From positions 1 through 38,808 of the forward strand of contig JAAYSF010000044.1 in assembly GCA_012523975.1 (NCBI GenBank): a stretch of 38,808 nucleotides of DNA. The letters are read 5' to 3'. The notes beneath the pieces were generated by a model. It was given only the letters and a program-made list of their open reading frames with translations. It ran no database searches and was not told the origin of the DNA. Source of the DNA: Veillonellaceae bacterium (lineage in GTDB: Bacteria; Bacillota; Negativicutes; JAAYSF01). Below are positions 22,604 through 31,562 of this stretch, one piece after another. Each line of letters opens with the position of its first letter. Within the stretch, counting starts at the first letter, position 1. The translations under genes were made by a program, and so were the position numbers.

Positions 22604-24330
22604 TGAAGACATACCTTCGCTTATTACAATATATAAAACCATATATACCCCGTCTGATAATCGCGGTCATTTGCATGATCTTTGCATCGGGGGCTAACCT
22701 ATATGTACCATGGATATTAAAAGATGTTATTGATCAAGTATTATCCGAAAAGGATATGATGAGGCTCAATATCATTGCTGGCGGAATTATAGTTATCTAT
22801 TTTTTGCGCGGCATTTTCTTCTATGGCCAAACCTATTTAATGTCGTACATTGGCCAAAGAGTTGTTATTGATATCCGGGAAACAATCTATCGCCATCTCC
22901 AACGCTTGCAGTTGTCTTATTTCGAAAAACGTAAAACTGGTACCGTAATGAGCTATATAACAAATGACGTCACGGCTTTGCAGGGGGCTTTGGTTGATAG
23001 CGTCATCGAACTGGTAACTGAAGGAATGATACTTGTAGGATCGATAGCAGCAATGTTTTACCTGGACTGGAAACTATCGCTTATGACCTTCATTACGATG
23101 CCGCTGGTAGCTCAGACCATGAAAATATTCGGTAAAAGAATGCGTACAGCCAGTTCCGTATTACAGGAACGGACCGCAGATATAACTTCAATTTTACAGG
23201 AAGCAATATCATCAATTCGCGTTATTAAGTCATTTGTTCGGGAAGATTATGAAATCGACCGCTTCAACAGACAAAATATATCTAACTTCCGGGCGCATAT
23301 GAAGACGTCTCAGCTGTCGGCAACCCTGACACCGATGATTGAGTTCTTAGCCGCAATTGGCGTAACCGTTATTATTTGGTTAGGCGGCCGTGAAGTTATT
23401 GCCGGCGAGATAACGGCGGGAGCGCTTATCGCTTTCCTAATGTATGCTGTAAACATATCAAATCCGGTAAAACGTTTGAGTCGTGTATATAGTCATATTC
23501 AGAAAGCGATGGCAGCAGCCGATCGGATTTTTGAAGTGTTAGACACAGAACCTGAAATCAAGGACGCTCCAAATGCAACCGAGCTCCCTCATATAAAGGG
23601 ACATGTCAAATTTGATAAAGTCAGTTTTGAGTATAAGGCTGGCGAGCCTGTCCTTAAAAATGTTGATATCGACGCCAAACCCGGCCAGATGGTAGCCATT
23701 GTCGGGCCGAGCGGGGCCGGTAAGACCACCATTGCCAATCTTATTCCGCGCTTTTATGATGTGACTGCAGGTACAGTTACTATTGACGGATTTGACATTA
23801 GAAAAGTTACTTTGGCTTCGCTTCGTGAGCAGATTGGCATTGTGCCGCAAGAGACTGTACTGTTTAACGGCACTGTCTATGAAAACATTCTCTATGGGGA
23901 TTTTAATGCCTCCGAAGAACAAGTAATTGCGGCTGCAAAAGCCGCCAATGCCCATAAATTTATAACTGACATGCCGGATGGTTACCAAACGCAGATTGGC
24001 GAGCGTGGCTCCAAATTGTCTGGCGGTCAGCGTCAGCGGATTGCGATCGCCCGCGCTATCCTAAAAAACCCGCAAGTCCTTATCCTTGACGAGGCCACGT
24101 CAGCACTTGATACTGAGAGTGAGCATCTTGTTCAAGAGGCTCTGGACAAACTGATGATTGGTCGGACATCCTTCGTCATTGCCCACCGGCTGACAACCGT
24201 CCAGCGCGCCGATGTTATCCTGGTAATGGAACGCGGTGAAATCGTAGAACGCGGCACTCATGCCGAACTGCTTCAGCAAGGCGGTCTGTACAGCAAACTG
24301 CATCAAGTGCAGTTCGGGGACAGCGAATAA
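22603..24330 (+). CDS. msbA: MsbA, lipid A flippase ABC transporter
   Basis: This is a 575-residue half-transporter that combines six membrane helices (about 15-320) with a C-terminal ABC ATPase domain. The motifs are Walker A GPSGAGKTT near residue 367, signature KLSGGQRQRIAIARAILKNP, Walker B VLILDEATSALD and the H-loop VIAHRL. MsbA homodimers flip core-lipid A from the cytoplasmic to the periplasmic leaflet. The start at 22603 follows CCTGGAGGAAAT and overlaps the lpxB stop. Type I multidrug exporters look similar, but the location between lpxB and waaA makes MsbA the clear choice. Confidence 0.94.
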   Translation: MKTYLRLLQYIKPYIPRLIIAVICMIFASGANLYVPWILKDVIDQVLSEKDMMRLNIIAGGIIVIYFLRGIFFYGQTYLMSYIGQRVVIDIRETIYRHLQRLQLSYFEKRKTGTVMSYITNDVTALQGALVDSVIELVTEGMILVGSIAAMFYLDWKLSLMTFITMPLVAQTMKIFGKRMRTASSVLQERTADITSILQEAISSIRVIKSFVREDYEIDRFNRQNISNFRAHMKTSQLSATLTPMIEFLAAIGVTVIIWLGGREVIAGEITAGALIAFLMYAVNISNPVKRLSRVYSHIQKAMAAADRIFEVLDTEPEIKDAPNATELPHIKGHVKFDKVSFEYKAGEPVLKNVDIDAKPGQMVAIVGPSGAGKTTIANLIPRFYDVTAGTVTIDGFDIRKVTLASLREQIGIVPQETVLFNGTVYENILYGDFNASEEQVIAAAKAANAHKFITDMPDGYQTQIGERGSKLSGGQRQRIAIARAILKNPQVLILDEATSALDTESEHLVQEALDKLMIGRTSFVIAHRLTTVQRADVILVMERGEIVERGTHAELLQQGGLYSKLHQVQFGDSE

Positions 24331-24333
24331 TCT

Positions 24334-24470
24334 GAGAAAGCCACGTCGCTGATGCTCCTCGCGTGACATTTTAAATGGCACAGGCATACTAGCTGTCATT
24401 GCGAGCGCAGCGCGGCAATCTCAATCCCCTCTTGAGAAGGGTGCCCGTAGGGCGGGGTGTGTAATTCGCC
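24334..24470 (+). repeat. Family A pair plus family B repeat
   Basis: The left arm GAGAAAGCCACG...GTGACA starts at 24334, four bases after the msbA stop. The right arm TGTCATTGCGAGCGCAGCGC to CAATCTC spans 24394-24422. Family B follows at once, from AATCCCCTCTTGAGAAGGGT to GTGTAATTCGCC at 24470. Confidence 0.85.
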
Positions 24471-24521
24471 GCTTATCCACCAATATATCTATATATTCGT
24501 ATCATAAATGAGGTATCCAGC

Positions 24522-25820
24522 ATGCATATTCTCTATAACATCTTGGCAGTCTTACTTGTCATAATCGCCATGCCGGTATTTGTTTTCCGCTTGATTCGCG
24601 AAAATGGTTTTGGCGAACGGCTCCGCCAGAGTTTCGGCTTTATTCCTGAAGAAACACTGGCTCGTGTGGCAGGCAAGGGCGCAATTTGGCTGCACGCCGC
24701 ATCAGTCGGCGAAATTGTTGCCACTAGCCCGATTGTCAAAGAAATCCGCAAAGAAATACCGGACGCACCCATCATGATTTCGGTTGTGACGGCCAGCGGG
24801 TACACTATGGCCAAACGGATCATCAAGGAGGCGGATGCCATCATATTTTTCCCGATAGATGTTCCGTTTTTGGGCAGCAGAGTAATTGATCGCATCAAGC
24901 CAAGGGTTTTTTTACCTGTCGAGACCGAGCTATGGCCTAACTTTTTAAAATCGGCCCGTAAGCACAAACTGCCTGTTATGATGGTCAATGGCCGCATCAG
25001 CGATAAAAGCGTGGAGCGTTATCGGCATCTAGGCAGTGTGCTTACTGATATGATGAACACTGTCAGCAGATTTTGCATGCAGTCGGATATTGACAAAGAT
25101 TATATCTTGCGGCTAGGCGCTGATCCCAGCCGAGTAGTTGTTACCGGCAACACTAAATTTGATCAGACCTATACAGACGTAAGCCAAGAACAAAAAAACA
25201 AGCTGATTTCTGAAATGGGCCTAGTGGGCAGCGGGCCGGTGATTCTTGCCGGCAGCACCCATAAAGGCGAAGAAGAAATTATTTTTAGATCCTTTATTGC
25301 CATAAAAGAGGCCTTTCCTAAGGCCAAACTGGTTATTGCGCCGCGGGAAATTCTGCGCACTGATGAAATCATAAACTTGGCAGCAAGCCATAATTTTACG
25401 GCGGCGCGCCGAACGGCGCTGCAGCAAAACCCGTCTGCCGGACACGATGTTGTAATATTGGATACTATTGGTGAGCTAGGCAAGATTTACAGCCTTGGTG
25501 ACATTGTTTTTGTCGGCGGCAGTTTAATCCAGCACGGCGGGCATAACATTTTAGAGCCAGCAGCCCATGGAAAACCAATTATTGTCGGCCCCAACATGTT
25601 CAATTTTAAGGACAGTTATTTCCTATTTTCAAACCGGGGCGCATGTGTTACAGTGAGAGATAGCACCGAATTAACAGAACAAACGCTAAAAATCCTAAAT
25701 AATAACGAAATTCGTAAAGCTATGTCGGATGAGACAACTGCCATAATAAATGAAAACCGCGGCGCAGCGCGGAAAAGCGCAGTATATCTCAAAGAGTTGC
25801 TTGAAGCATTCAAATACTAA
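24522..25820 (+). CDS. waaA: WaaA/KdtA, Kdo transferase
   Basis: The enzyme transfers Kdo from CMP-Kdo to lipid IVA. The 432-residue product has an N-terminal membrane anchor (about 3-25) and a GT-B fold. The substrate-facing motif AIWLHAASVGEIVATSPIVK holds the expected catalytic glutamate. LPVETELWPNFL follows, and the C-terminal donor site has QHGGHNILEPAAHGKPIIVG. Most family members add two Kdo residues, though mono- and trifunctional forms exist and cannot be told apart by eye. The ATG at 24522 follows AATGAGGTATCCAGC. The gene follows a repeat-filled gap and leads into lpxK 18 bp later. Confidence 0.95.
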   Translation: MHILYNILAVLLVIIAMPVFVFRLIRENGFGERLRQSFGFIPEETLARVAGKGAIWLHAASVGEIVATSPIVKEIRKEIPDAPIMISVVTASGYTMAKRIIKEADAIIFFPIDVPFLGSRVIDRIKPRVFLPVETELWPNFLKSARKHKLPVMMVNGRISDKSVERYRHLGSVLTDMMNTVSRFCMQSDIDKDYILRLGADPSRVVVTGNTKFDQTYTDVSQEQKNKLISEMGLVGSGPVILAGSTHKGEEEIIFRSFIAIKEAFPKAKLVIAPREILRTDEIINLAASHNFTAARRTALQQNPSAGHDVVILDTIGELGKIYSLGDIVFVGGSLIQHGGHNILEPAAHGKPIIVGPNMFNFKDSYFLFSNRGACVTVRDSTELTEQTLKILNNNEIRKAMSDETTAIINENRGAARKSAVYLKELLEAFKY

Positions 25821-25838
25821 TTAGAAGGCGGAACAAGT

Positions 25839-27053
25839 ATGCGCCAACGTGAAAAATTACAACTGTATTTATATCAATTAGTCCATGGCGAAAAGCCTGG
25901 TATCCTGTCAGCTATCCTGCTTGGGGTATTAAGAATTTTTTCCTTTATCTACGGCTTGGGCGTACGCGTTAAATTGGGCTTATACAGTTGCGGTATAAAA
26001 AAGCAGCATAAACTCGACTGCACAGTTATCAGTCTCGGCAATATCACTGTCGGCGGTACCGGTAAAACCCCGACCGCTCAACAACTGGCGATGATTATTC
26101 GTGATATGGGCTATAAAGTTGTTATTCTCAACCGGGGCTATCGTGCCGGCTGGAAAGGTGATATTGGGCTAGTATCGGACGGTAAAAAGATTTTTATGTC
26201 GGCTAATGAAGCTGGCGATGAAGCCTATTTGCTAGCTAAAAATCTGCCGGGCGTACCTGTTGTTGTGGGTAAGGACCGCGCTGTAACCGGCGAGTATGCG
26301 GTCAAACAGCTTAAAGCCGATGTTGTTATATTGGATGACGGCTATCAGCATTGGAAATTGGCCCGTGACTTAGATATTGTGCTTATCGATACCTTAAATG
26401 TATTCGGCAACAACTTTCTGTTGCCGCGCGGCACGCTGCGTGAACCACTCGCTAACCTTGAACGGGCTCATGCCTACCTTTTAACCAAGGTTGACCAATC
26501 CAGCCACAATGCGCGAAACAATATTAGAAATATCTTGGCTCGTTACAACTGCATTGCTCCGGTGGTCGAAAGCATCCATAATCCCCGAGCGTTCATTGAA
26601 ATCGAAGACTGGTATAAAAAAGGTCTGCGCTGTACAAAAATCAATCTTGAGGTCGTGCGCGGCAAACGGGTAATGGCTTTTTCAGCCATCGGCAACCCAT
26701 CTTCCTTCGAGCAGACAGTTGCCGACACCGGTGCCAGCGCAGTCGAACCTGTACGGTTCCCTGACCATCACAGCTATACAATGGCTGAAATGCAGGATGT
26801 TATGCAGAAAGCCGTCGATCAAGGGGCCTGCGCCCTTATAACAACTGAGAAAGACGCTGTTAAAATTCCCGCTGAGTTCATCCACTCTGATCGTCCATTG
26901 CCGATGTATATTTTAAGTATTGAACTTGACTTTGTTGACGGTATGGAAGATCTAATGCTCTTAATAAAAAAGGCTTTGAAACCTCAGCCGAATTTTAATA
27001 ATGTTGTACCGCTTAGAACCGCACGCCGCCGTGGCATAGAGGCGTCGAAATAA
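25839..27053 (+). CDS. lpxK: LpxK, tetraacyldisaccharide 4'-kinase
   Basis: LpxK phosphorylates the 4' position of the lipid A disaccharide to give lipid IVA, using ATP at the inner membrane. The 404-residue product shows the P-loop SLGNITVGGTGKTPTAQ (about 66-82), NRGYRAGWKG and the family motif VVILDDGYQHWKLARDLDIV. It is about 75 residues longer than the E. coli enzyme. Part of the extra length is an N-terminal hydrophobic helix (AILLGVLRIFSFIYGLGV), and part is a C-terminal tail. The ATG at 25839 follows AGAAGGCGGAACAAG. It lies between waaA and kdsB, which matches the biochemical order. Confidence 0.95.
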   Translation: MRQREKLQLYLYQLVHGEKPGILSAILLGVLRIFSFIYGLGVRVKLGLYSCGIKKQHKLDCTVISLGNITVGGTGKTPTAQQLAMIIRDMGYKVVILNRGYRAGWKGDIGLVSDGKKIFMSANEAGDEAYLLAKNLPGVPVVVGKDRAVTGEYAVKQLKADVVILDDGYQHWKLARDLDIVLIDTLNVFGNNFLLPRGTLREPLANLERAHAYLLTKVDQSSHNARNNIRNILARYNCIAPVVESIHNPRAFIEIEDWYKKGLRCTKINLEVVRGKRVMAFSAIGNPSSFEQTVADTGASAVEPVRFPDHHSYTMAEMQDVMQKAVDQGACALITTEKDAVKIPAEFIHSDRPLPMYILSIELDFVDGMEDLMLLIKKALKPQPNFNNVVPLRTARRRGIEASK

Positions 27054-27092
27054 CTGTACACTTTTTTATAAATGTGTGCCGGAGGGATCCGA

Positions 27093-27818
27093 ATGAAAGT
27101 ATTATGCGTAATACCGGCGCGGTATTCATCTACCCGTCTGCCCGGTAAACCGTTGGCTGATATCGCCGGCAAGCCGATGATTCAGCATGTCTATGAACGG
27201 GCAAGTAAGGCAACGCGTCCGGAAATGGTGCTGGTGGCGACCGACCATCAGCTGGTCTACGATGCTGTAGCCGCTTTCGGCGGCAAAGTTATGCTGACCT
27301 CGCCGGAGCATCCTACCGGAACTGACCGGCTAGCCGAAGTCGCCCAAGCTTATCCCGATATTGACATCATCGTCAATGTCCAAGGCGATGAACCCTTAAT
27401 TGAGCCGCAAATCATCGATGATTTAGCCGGTGCCTTTGATAATGATGACAACTTGAGTATGGCAACGCTTATGACCCTAATGGACGAAAGTGAGTATAAC
27501 AACTCGAGTGCTGTCAAAGTTGTAACTGACTTAAACGGTTATGCAATGTATTTTTCCCGGTCTCTTATTCCCTTCCCACGGGTTAAAAGCGAAGGATTCG
27601 AGGTGTATAAGCATATCGGTATTTACGCCTACCGGCGGGACTTCTTATTAAAGTATGCTAAGCTTCAGCCAACACCTCTCGAAGTTTCCGAATCGCTTGA
27701 ACAGCTTCGTGCCCTTGAACATGGCTATCGGATCAAAGTCCTAAAAACTGATTTCAAATCGATCGGCGTTGATACACCGGAGGATTTGGACCTGATTAAT
27801 AAACTACTCTTGAAATAA
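27093..27818 (+). CDS. kdsB: KdsB, CMP-Kdo synthetase
   Basis: The enzyme activates Kdo with CTP to give CMP-Kdo, the donor for WaaA. The 241-residue product has the nucleotide-binding opening VIPARYSSTRLPGKPL, then LVATDHQ, VNVQGDEPLIEPQ and HIGIYAYRRDFLLKY, all typical of the family. The length agrees with the 248 of E. coli. The start is ATG 27093, after GCCGGAGGGATCCGA; the longer reading from 27072 begins with a codon upstream of that site. It is followed after its stop by a repeat cluster and then kdsA. Confidence 0.96.
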   Translation: MKVLCVIPARYSSTRLPGKPLADIAGKPMIQHVYERASKATRPEMVLVATDHQLVYDAVAAFGGKVMLTSPEHPTGTDRLAEVAQAYPDIDIIVNVQGDEPLIEPQIIDDLAGAFDNDDNLSMATLMTLMDESEYNNSSAVKVVTDLNGYAMYFSRSLIPFPRVKSEGFEVYKHIGIYAYRRDFLLKYAKLQPTPLEVSESLEQLRALEHGYRIKVLKTDFKSIGVDTPEDLDLINKLLLK

Positions 27819-27819
27819 T

Positions 27820-27960
27820 GAGATCGCCACGACACTTACGTGTCTTGTGATGACATACTAGGAAGCTAGTGGCTAACTAAACTGTCATTGCGAGCGCATG
27901 CGCAGCAATTTAATCCCCTCTTGAGAGGGGTGCCCCAAAGGGCAGGGTGTGTAATTCTCC
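27820..27960 (+). repeat. Family A pair plus family B repeat
   Basis: The left arm (GAGATCGCCACGACACTTAC onward) starts two bases after the kdsB stop. A right arm with a damaged end (TGTCATTGCGAGCGCATGCG) starts at 27883. Family B runs from AATCCCCTCTTGAGAGGGGT at 27912 to GTGTAATTCTCC at 27960. An open frame through this repeat extends kdsA falsely. Confidence 0.85.
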
Positions 27961-27989
27961 ATAAAGCAGAATCACAAGGAGGTTCATTG

Positions 27990-28814
27990 ATGAACACCGT
28001 TAAGATAGGCTCAATCGAAGTTGGCGGCAAACAGCCGCTGGCTCTAATCGCTGGACCTTGCGTTATTGAAGGCTATGAACGCTCGCTGAAAATTGGACGG
28101 GCCATTAAAGCTATTGCCGATCGGCTTGGCGTTCCCTATATTTTCAAGGCATCATTTGACAAAGCTAACAGATCATCATATAAATCCTTCCGGGGTCCTG
28201 GTTTGGAAGAAGGACTGGCCATTTTAGATAAAATCAAGGCTGAGCTAAAGGTGCCGGTTGTCAGCGATATTCACTGTATGACTCAAATCGAGTCAGCAGC
28301 CAAAGTGCTCGATATTCTCCAAATTCCGGCCTTTTTAGCACGCCAGACTGATTTGGTCTACAACGCCGCTTTGACCGGCAAACCTGTAAACGTAAAAAAG
28401 GGCCAGTTTATGGCTCCTAACGATATGAAGAATGTAGTAGGCAAAATCCTCGAAGCCGGCAATGAAAACATTCTGCTGACCGAACGCGGTGCCAGTTTTG
28501 GCTACAACAACCTTGTTGTAGATATGCGCGGCTTAGCCATAATGCGTTCATTCGGCTATCCGATCGTATTTGACGCCACTCATAGCGTCCAATTACCGGG
28601 CGGTGCCGGAACATCATCTGCCGGACAACGGGAATTTGTTGAATATCTGACCCGTGCTGCCGTTGGCGTCGGCATTGATGTGCTATTTATGGAAGTCCAC
28701 GACAACCCCGAAGAAGCCCTCTGTGACGGGCCTAATATGCTCTATATCGACCAGCTTGAAGACCTCTTAAAAGATGTCCAAGCTATTGATAATGTAGTGC
28801 GGAAGCATAAATAA
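27990..28814 (+). CDS. kdsA: KdsA, Kdo-8-phosphate synthase
   Basis: KdsA condenses phosphoenolpyruvate with arabinose-5-phosphate. The 274-residue product has the family core PYIFKASFDKANRSSYKSF, RGPGLEEGLAIL, IPAFLARQTDLV and ERGASFGYNNLVVDMRGL. The segment IAGPCVIEG puts a cysteine at residue 24. This cysteine is a metal ligand in the metal-dependent class (Aquifex type), where E. coli has asparagine, so the enzyme is probably metal-dependent. The other expected ligands are visible in DATHSVQLPGG (H), MEVHDNPEE (E) and CDGPNM (D). The ATG at 27990 follows ACAAGGAGGTTCATTG. The much longer open frame from 27888 translates repeats and is rejected. Confidence 0.96.
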   Translation: MNTVKIGSIEVGGKQPLALIAGPCVIEGYERSLKIGRAIKAIADRLGVPYIFKASFDKANRSSYKSFRGPGLEEGLAILDKIKAELKVPVVSDIHCMTQIESAAKVLDILQIPAFLARQTDLVYNAALTGKPVNVKKGQFMAPNDMKNVVGKILEAGNENILLTERGASFGYNNLVVDMRGLAIMRSFGYPIVFDATHSVQLPGGAGTSSAGQREFVEYLTRAAVGVGIDVLFMEVHDNPEEALCDGPNMLYIDQLEDLLKDVQAIDNVVRKHK

Positions 28815-28844
28815 TCCCCTCTTGAGCGGGGTGTGTAATTCGCC
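28813..28844 (+). repeat. Internally deleted family B repeat
   Basis: AATCCCCTCTTGAGCGGGGT at 28813-28832 is joined directly to GTGTAATTCGCC. The middle part of the usual family B unit is missing. The repeat starts within the kdsA stop codon. Confidence 0.75.
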
Positions 28845-28884
28845 ATCAATTATACTTGGTGGCTCTTTCATAAGGAGGTGCCCT

Positions 28885-29859
28885 ATGAACATCATTGAAC
28901 AAGCTCGTGCAGTGCTTAAAATGGAAGCAGAGGCTATTGAGAGCCTCATTCCTCGGATAAATGGCCAGTTTACTTCAGCTGTCAGACACATAATCGAATG
29001 TGATGGCCGTGTTATTGTTACCGGTATGGGAAAATCAGGCCATGTCGGCCGGAAGATTGCCGCTACTCTCGCAAGTACTGGCACCCCGGCCTTTTTTCTA
29101 CATCCGGCCGAAGCTATCCATGGCGATCTAGGCATGGTGACAGCTGATGATATTGTATTAGCAATATCCAATAGCGGCGAAACCGGTGAGATAATTGGCA
29201 TTATCCCGGCTATCAAGCGTATTGGCGCCCATATTGTTGCCATGTGCGGCCGTGAACAATCTACTTTAGTGCAAAATGCCGATGTTTTTTTAGATATCAA
29301 AGTTGAACAAGAGGCTTGCCCCTTGGGTTTGGCTCCTACCTCGAGTACTACAGCTACGCTGGCAATGGGAGACGCCCTGGCGATTGCGCTGTTGTGCGCC
29401 AAAAACTTCACTCCGGAAGAATTTGCTATCTTCCACCCAGGCGGCGCACTAGGCCGCAAGCTGTTGCTGACAGTAGAGAATGTTATGCACGGCGGGCAGG
29501 ATAACCCAACCATTACGCCTGACAAAACGGTCAAAGACGCGTTGTTTGTTATTACCGATAAAGGCCTTGGGGCAACCTCGGTTATTGATGAAACCGGCAA
29601 ACTGATGGGGATTTTGACTGATGGCGACATCCGGCGGGGATTGGAAAGAAAAGGACATGATATCCTTGATGAAAAGATTGGCAGTCTTATGACCAAAACG
29701 CCGCGAACCATTACGCCTGATAAGCTGGCGGCTCAGGCGTTAAACATCATGGAAAAAAATACACCACGGCCAATTACCGTTTTACCGGTAGTAGATAAGG
29801 ACAATAACGCAATTGGTATCATTCACCTTACTGACTTATTGCGCCGAGGAGTGGTATAA
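28885..29859 (+). CDS. kdsD: KdsD, arabinose-5-phosphate isomerase
   Basis: The enzyme converts ribulose-5-phosphate to arabinose-5-phosphate, the first step of Kdo synthesis. The 324-residue product has an N-terminal SIS sugar isomerase domain, with VIVTGMGKSGHVGRKIAATL and LHPAEAIHGDLGMV, as in KpsF/GutQ. Two CBS domains follow (about 205-265 and 270-324), including ILTDGDIRRGLERKG. The ATG at 28885 follows AAGGAGGTGCCCT; the longer reading from 28822 starts in the repeat. Its stop overlaps the ATG of kdsC by one base, so the two are translationally coupled. Confidence 0.95.
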   Translation: MNIIEQARAVLKMEAEAIESLIPRINGQFTSAVRHIIECDGRVIVTGMGKSGHVGRKIAATLASTGTPAFFLHPAEAIHGDLGMVTADDIVLAISNSGETGEIIGIIPAIKRIGAHIVAMCGREQSTLVQNADVFLDIKVEQEACPLGLAPTSSTTATLAMGDALAIALLCAKNFTPEEFAIFHPGGALGRKLLLTVENVMHGGQDNPTITPDKTVKDALFVITDKGLGATSVIDETGKLMGILTDGDIRRGLERKGHDILDEKIGSLMTKTPRTITPDKLAAQALNIMEKNTPRPITVLPVVDKDNNAIGIIHLTDLLRRGVV

Positions 29860-30404
29860 TGGATATTAAGGCCCGAGCCGCTAAAATAAAACTTTTGGTT
29901 TTTGATGTTGACGGCGTGCTTACTGCCGGTCAGTTAGCAATTGGCCCAAACGGCGAAACTATGAAGCAATTCTATGCCCAAGATGGCCTTGGCATATCAG
30001 CGGCTCACCAAGTCGGTATTAAAACGGCCATTATAACCGGCCGTAAAACTGAAATTGTAAAATTCCGCGGCGCCGAATTAAAAATCGGCGACATCTATCA
30101 AGGCTCAGTGAATAAAGTAGAGGCAATGCATGAACTTGCCGCTAAGCACAAGCTAGCTATGGACGAAATCTGTTATGTCGGCGACGACCTCAATGACCTG
30201 GCAGTGCTTTTACAAGTAGGCTTTGCCTGTGCTCCGGCTAATGCAGTATCCGAAGTTAAAGAACGCGTCCATTACATTGCCAGTCACCAAGGTGGTCAAG
30301 GCGCAGTTCGGGAGATAATTGAGCTAATCCTAAAAGCCCAAGGCAAATGGCAGCAAGTAATCGACGCTTACACCAAGCCGGCAAATATAGAAACAAGACA
30401 GTAA
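29859..30404 (+). CDS. kdsC: KdsC, Kdo-8-phosphate phosphatase
   Basis: This HAD-superfamily enzyme removes the phosphate from Kdo-8-phosphate. The 181-residue product has the nucleophile and acid pair D16 and D18 in LLVFDVDGVLTAG, the threonine motif in AIITGRKTEIV, and the metal-binding YVGDDLNDLAVL. There is no cap domain, as expected for the tetrameric KdsC group. The start overlaps the kdsD stop. Together with kdsB, kdsA and kdsD it completes the route from ribulose-5-phosphate to CMP-Kdo inside one 3.3-kb stretch. Confidence 0.96.
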   Translation: MDIKARAAKIKLLVFDVDGVLTAGQLAIGPNGETMKQFYAQDGLGISAAHQVGIKTAIITGRKTEIVKFRGAELKIGDIYQGSVNKVEAMHELAAKHKLAMDEICYVGDDLNDLAVLLQVGFACAPANAVSEVKERVHYIASHQGGQGAVREIIELILKAQGKWQQVIDAYTKPANIETRQ

Positions 30405-30409
30405 AAAAT

Positions 30410-30556
30410 GAGATCGCCACGACACTAACGTGTCTCGCGATGACATGATAGATGGCCGACAGCTAACTAAATTGTCATTGCGAGCGAAGCGCGGCAATCT
30501 CGGTTTTAAATCCCCTCTTGACAGGGGTGCCCACAGGGCGGGGTGTGTAATTCGCC
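30410..30556 (+). repeat. Family A pair plus family B repeat
   Basis: The left arm (GAGATCGCCACGACACTAAC onward) starts at 30410 and the right arm TGTCATTGCGAGCGAAGCGC to CAATCTC spans 30473-30501. Family B runs from AATCCCCTCTTGACAGGGGT at 30509 to GTGTAATTCGCC at 30556. A 70-codon open frame here is repeat-derived and not a gene. Confidence 0.85.
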
Positions 30557-30611
30557 ATAAAGCATACTTGAAGTGTGTTATTTTAGTTATTATTCAGAGA
30601 GGAGGCCCGCC

Positions 30612-31562
30612 GTGTCGAATGAATGGCAATACCACCTACTAAAATCAATTAGCAAAATAGTCTGCCTGCTGCCTTACAGTGCAGTCCTATTCTTAGGCAA
30701 ACTACTCGGCAAGTTGTATTATCATATTGCCGCCAAGCAGAGACGGCGCGCACTCGCGCAGCTCTTAGACGGAACAGGCATATCGCCTGAAGAAGGCAAT
30801 ATCATTATCAAAAAACTATTTCGCAATCTCGGTCAGACCTTCCTAGAAGTGATGTACATACCATCACTAACCCCTGAAAGAATTAAAAAATTTGTTGAAA
30901 TTGAAAATCGTCACTATTTAGCGGATGCGGTTGCCGAAGGGCGCGGGGTAGTATTTCTCACTGCTCATATCGGCAATTGGGAGTGGCTGGGCGCGGCGTT
31001 GTCAATGGAAGGCTTTCCAATGACTACCGTTATCAAACGCCAGCCTAATGATCAGCATACTCGTATTCTAAATGATTACCGCCGAATGGTCGGTATGGAA
31101 ATATTTGCGCGAGGAACTACTGAATTGGTGGCAGCCGCCAAAGCCATGAAAAAAGGTAAGGTGCTTGGCTTTTTGGCTGACCAAGACGGTGGAAAAGATG
31201 GATTATTTATAAAGTTCTTCGGCAAAATGGCATCCACGCCGCTGGGACCGGCTGTTTTTGCCCGCAAGTTTAAAGCACCGGTTGTACCCGCGTTTATTGT
31301 GCGCCGGCCCGAAGGCGGACATCGGATAATAATCCAACCGCCGTTATACTATGAAAATATCGGGGGTGACCCCGAGTCGATAAACAAACTGACTGAACGT
31401 ATGACCAAAATCATTGAAGATACAATCAGACAGTATCCTGATGAGTGGCTTTGGTTCCAGAAACGCTGGAATACACCGTTTCATGAGGAAGCAAGCCAAG
31501 TATCAACCACGTCAGCTGCCCCGTTATGTAAGGAAGGACAGGTGAGCGGGTTTGAAAAATAA
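30612..31562 (+). CDS. LpxL-type lipid A late acyltransferase, copy 2
   Basis: The 316-residue product is a second lysophospholipid acyltransferase for lipid A, with the HX4E motif H119-IGNW-E124 in VFLTAHIGNWEWLGAAL and the family parts GFLADQDGGKDGLFIKFFG and YPDEWLWFQKRWN. It resembles copy 1 at 13382 throughout, so the pair are paralogues and may add two different secondary chains. The start is GTG 30612, after AGAGAGGAGGCCCGCC; the longer reading from 30573 would need a start upstream of this strong site. The last 20 or so residues (TTSAAPLCKEGQVSGFEK) extend beyond the normal family end and may come from a decayed repeat. The 3' end overlaps lptC by 11 bases. Confidence 0.9.
   Translation: MSNEWQYHLLKSISKIVCLLPYSAVLFLGKLLGKLYYHIAAKQRRRALAQLLDGTGISPEEGNIIIKKLFRNLGQTFLEVMYIPSLTPERIKKFVEIENRHYLADAVAEGRGVVFLTAHIGNWEWLGAALSMEGFPMTTVIKRQPNDQHTRILNDYRRMVGMEIFARGTTELVAAAKAMKKGKVLGFLADQDGGKDGLFIKFFGKMASTPLGPAVFARKFKAPVVPAFIVRRPEGGHRIIIQPPLYYENIGGDPESINKLTERMTKIIEDTIRQYPDEWLWFQKRWNTPFHEEASQVSTTSAAPLCKEGQVSGFEK

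Noticed and set aside
23539-23988. Minus-strand open frame of 149 codons opposite msbA
   Set aside because: It overlaps the conserved ATPase domain of msbA and shows no feature of its own.
24533-24997. Minus-strand open frame of 154 codons opposite waaA
   Set aside because: It is a shadow of the waaA coding frame, with no domain, binding site or neighbour on that strand.
27888-27989. N-terminal extension of kdsA by 34 codons
   Set aside because: It translates family A and B repeat DNA. The ATG at 27990 has a strong ribosome-binding site and gives the standard length.
28767-29711. Long open frame of 314 codons on the minus strand, opposite kdsD
   Set aside because: It lies antisense to a fully convincing kdsD, its protein is rich in S, P and I with no recognisable domain, and no ribosome-binding site or promoter supports it.
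30430-30642. Small open frame of 70 codons between kdsC and lpxL copy 2
   Set aside because: Most of it is repeat sequence, and the same peptide-like strings appear at other family B copies in the window.
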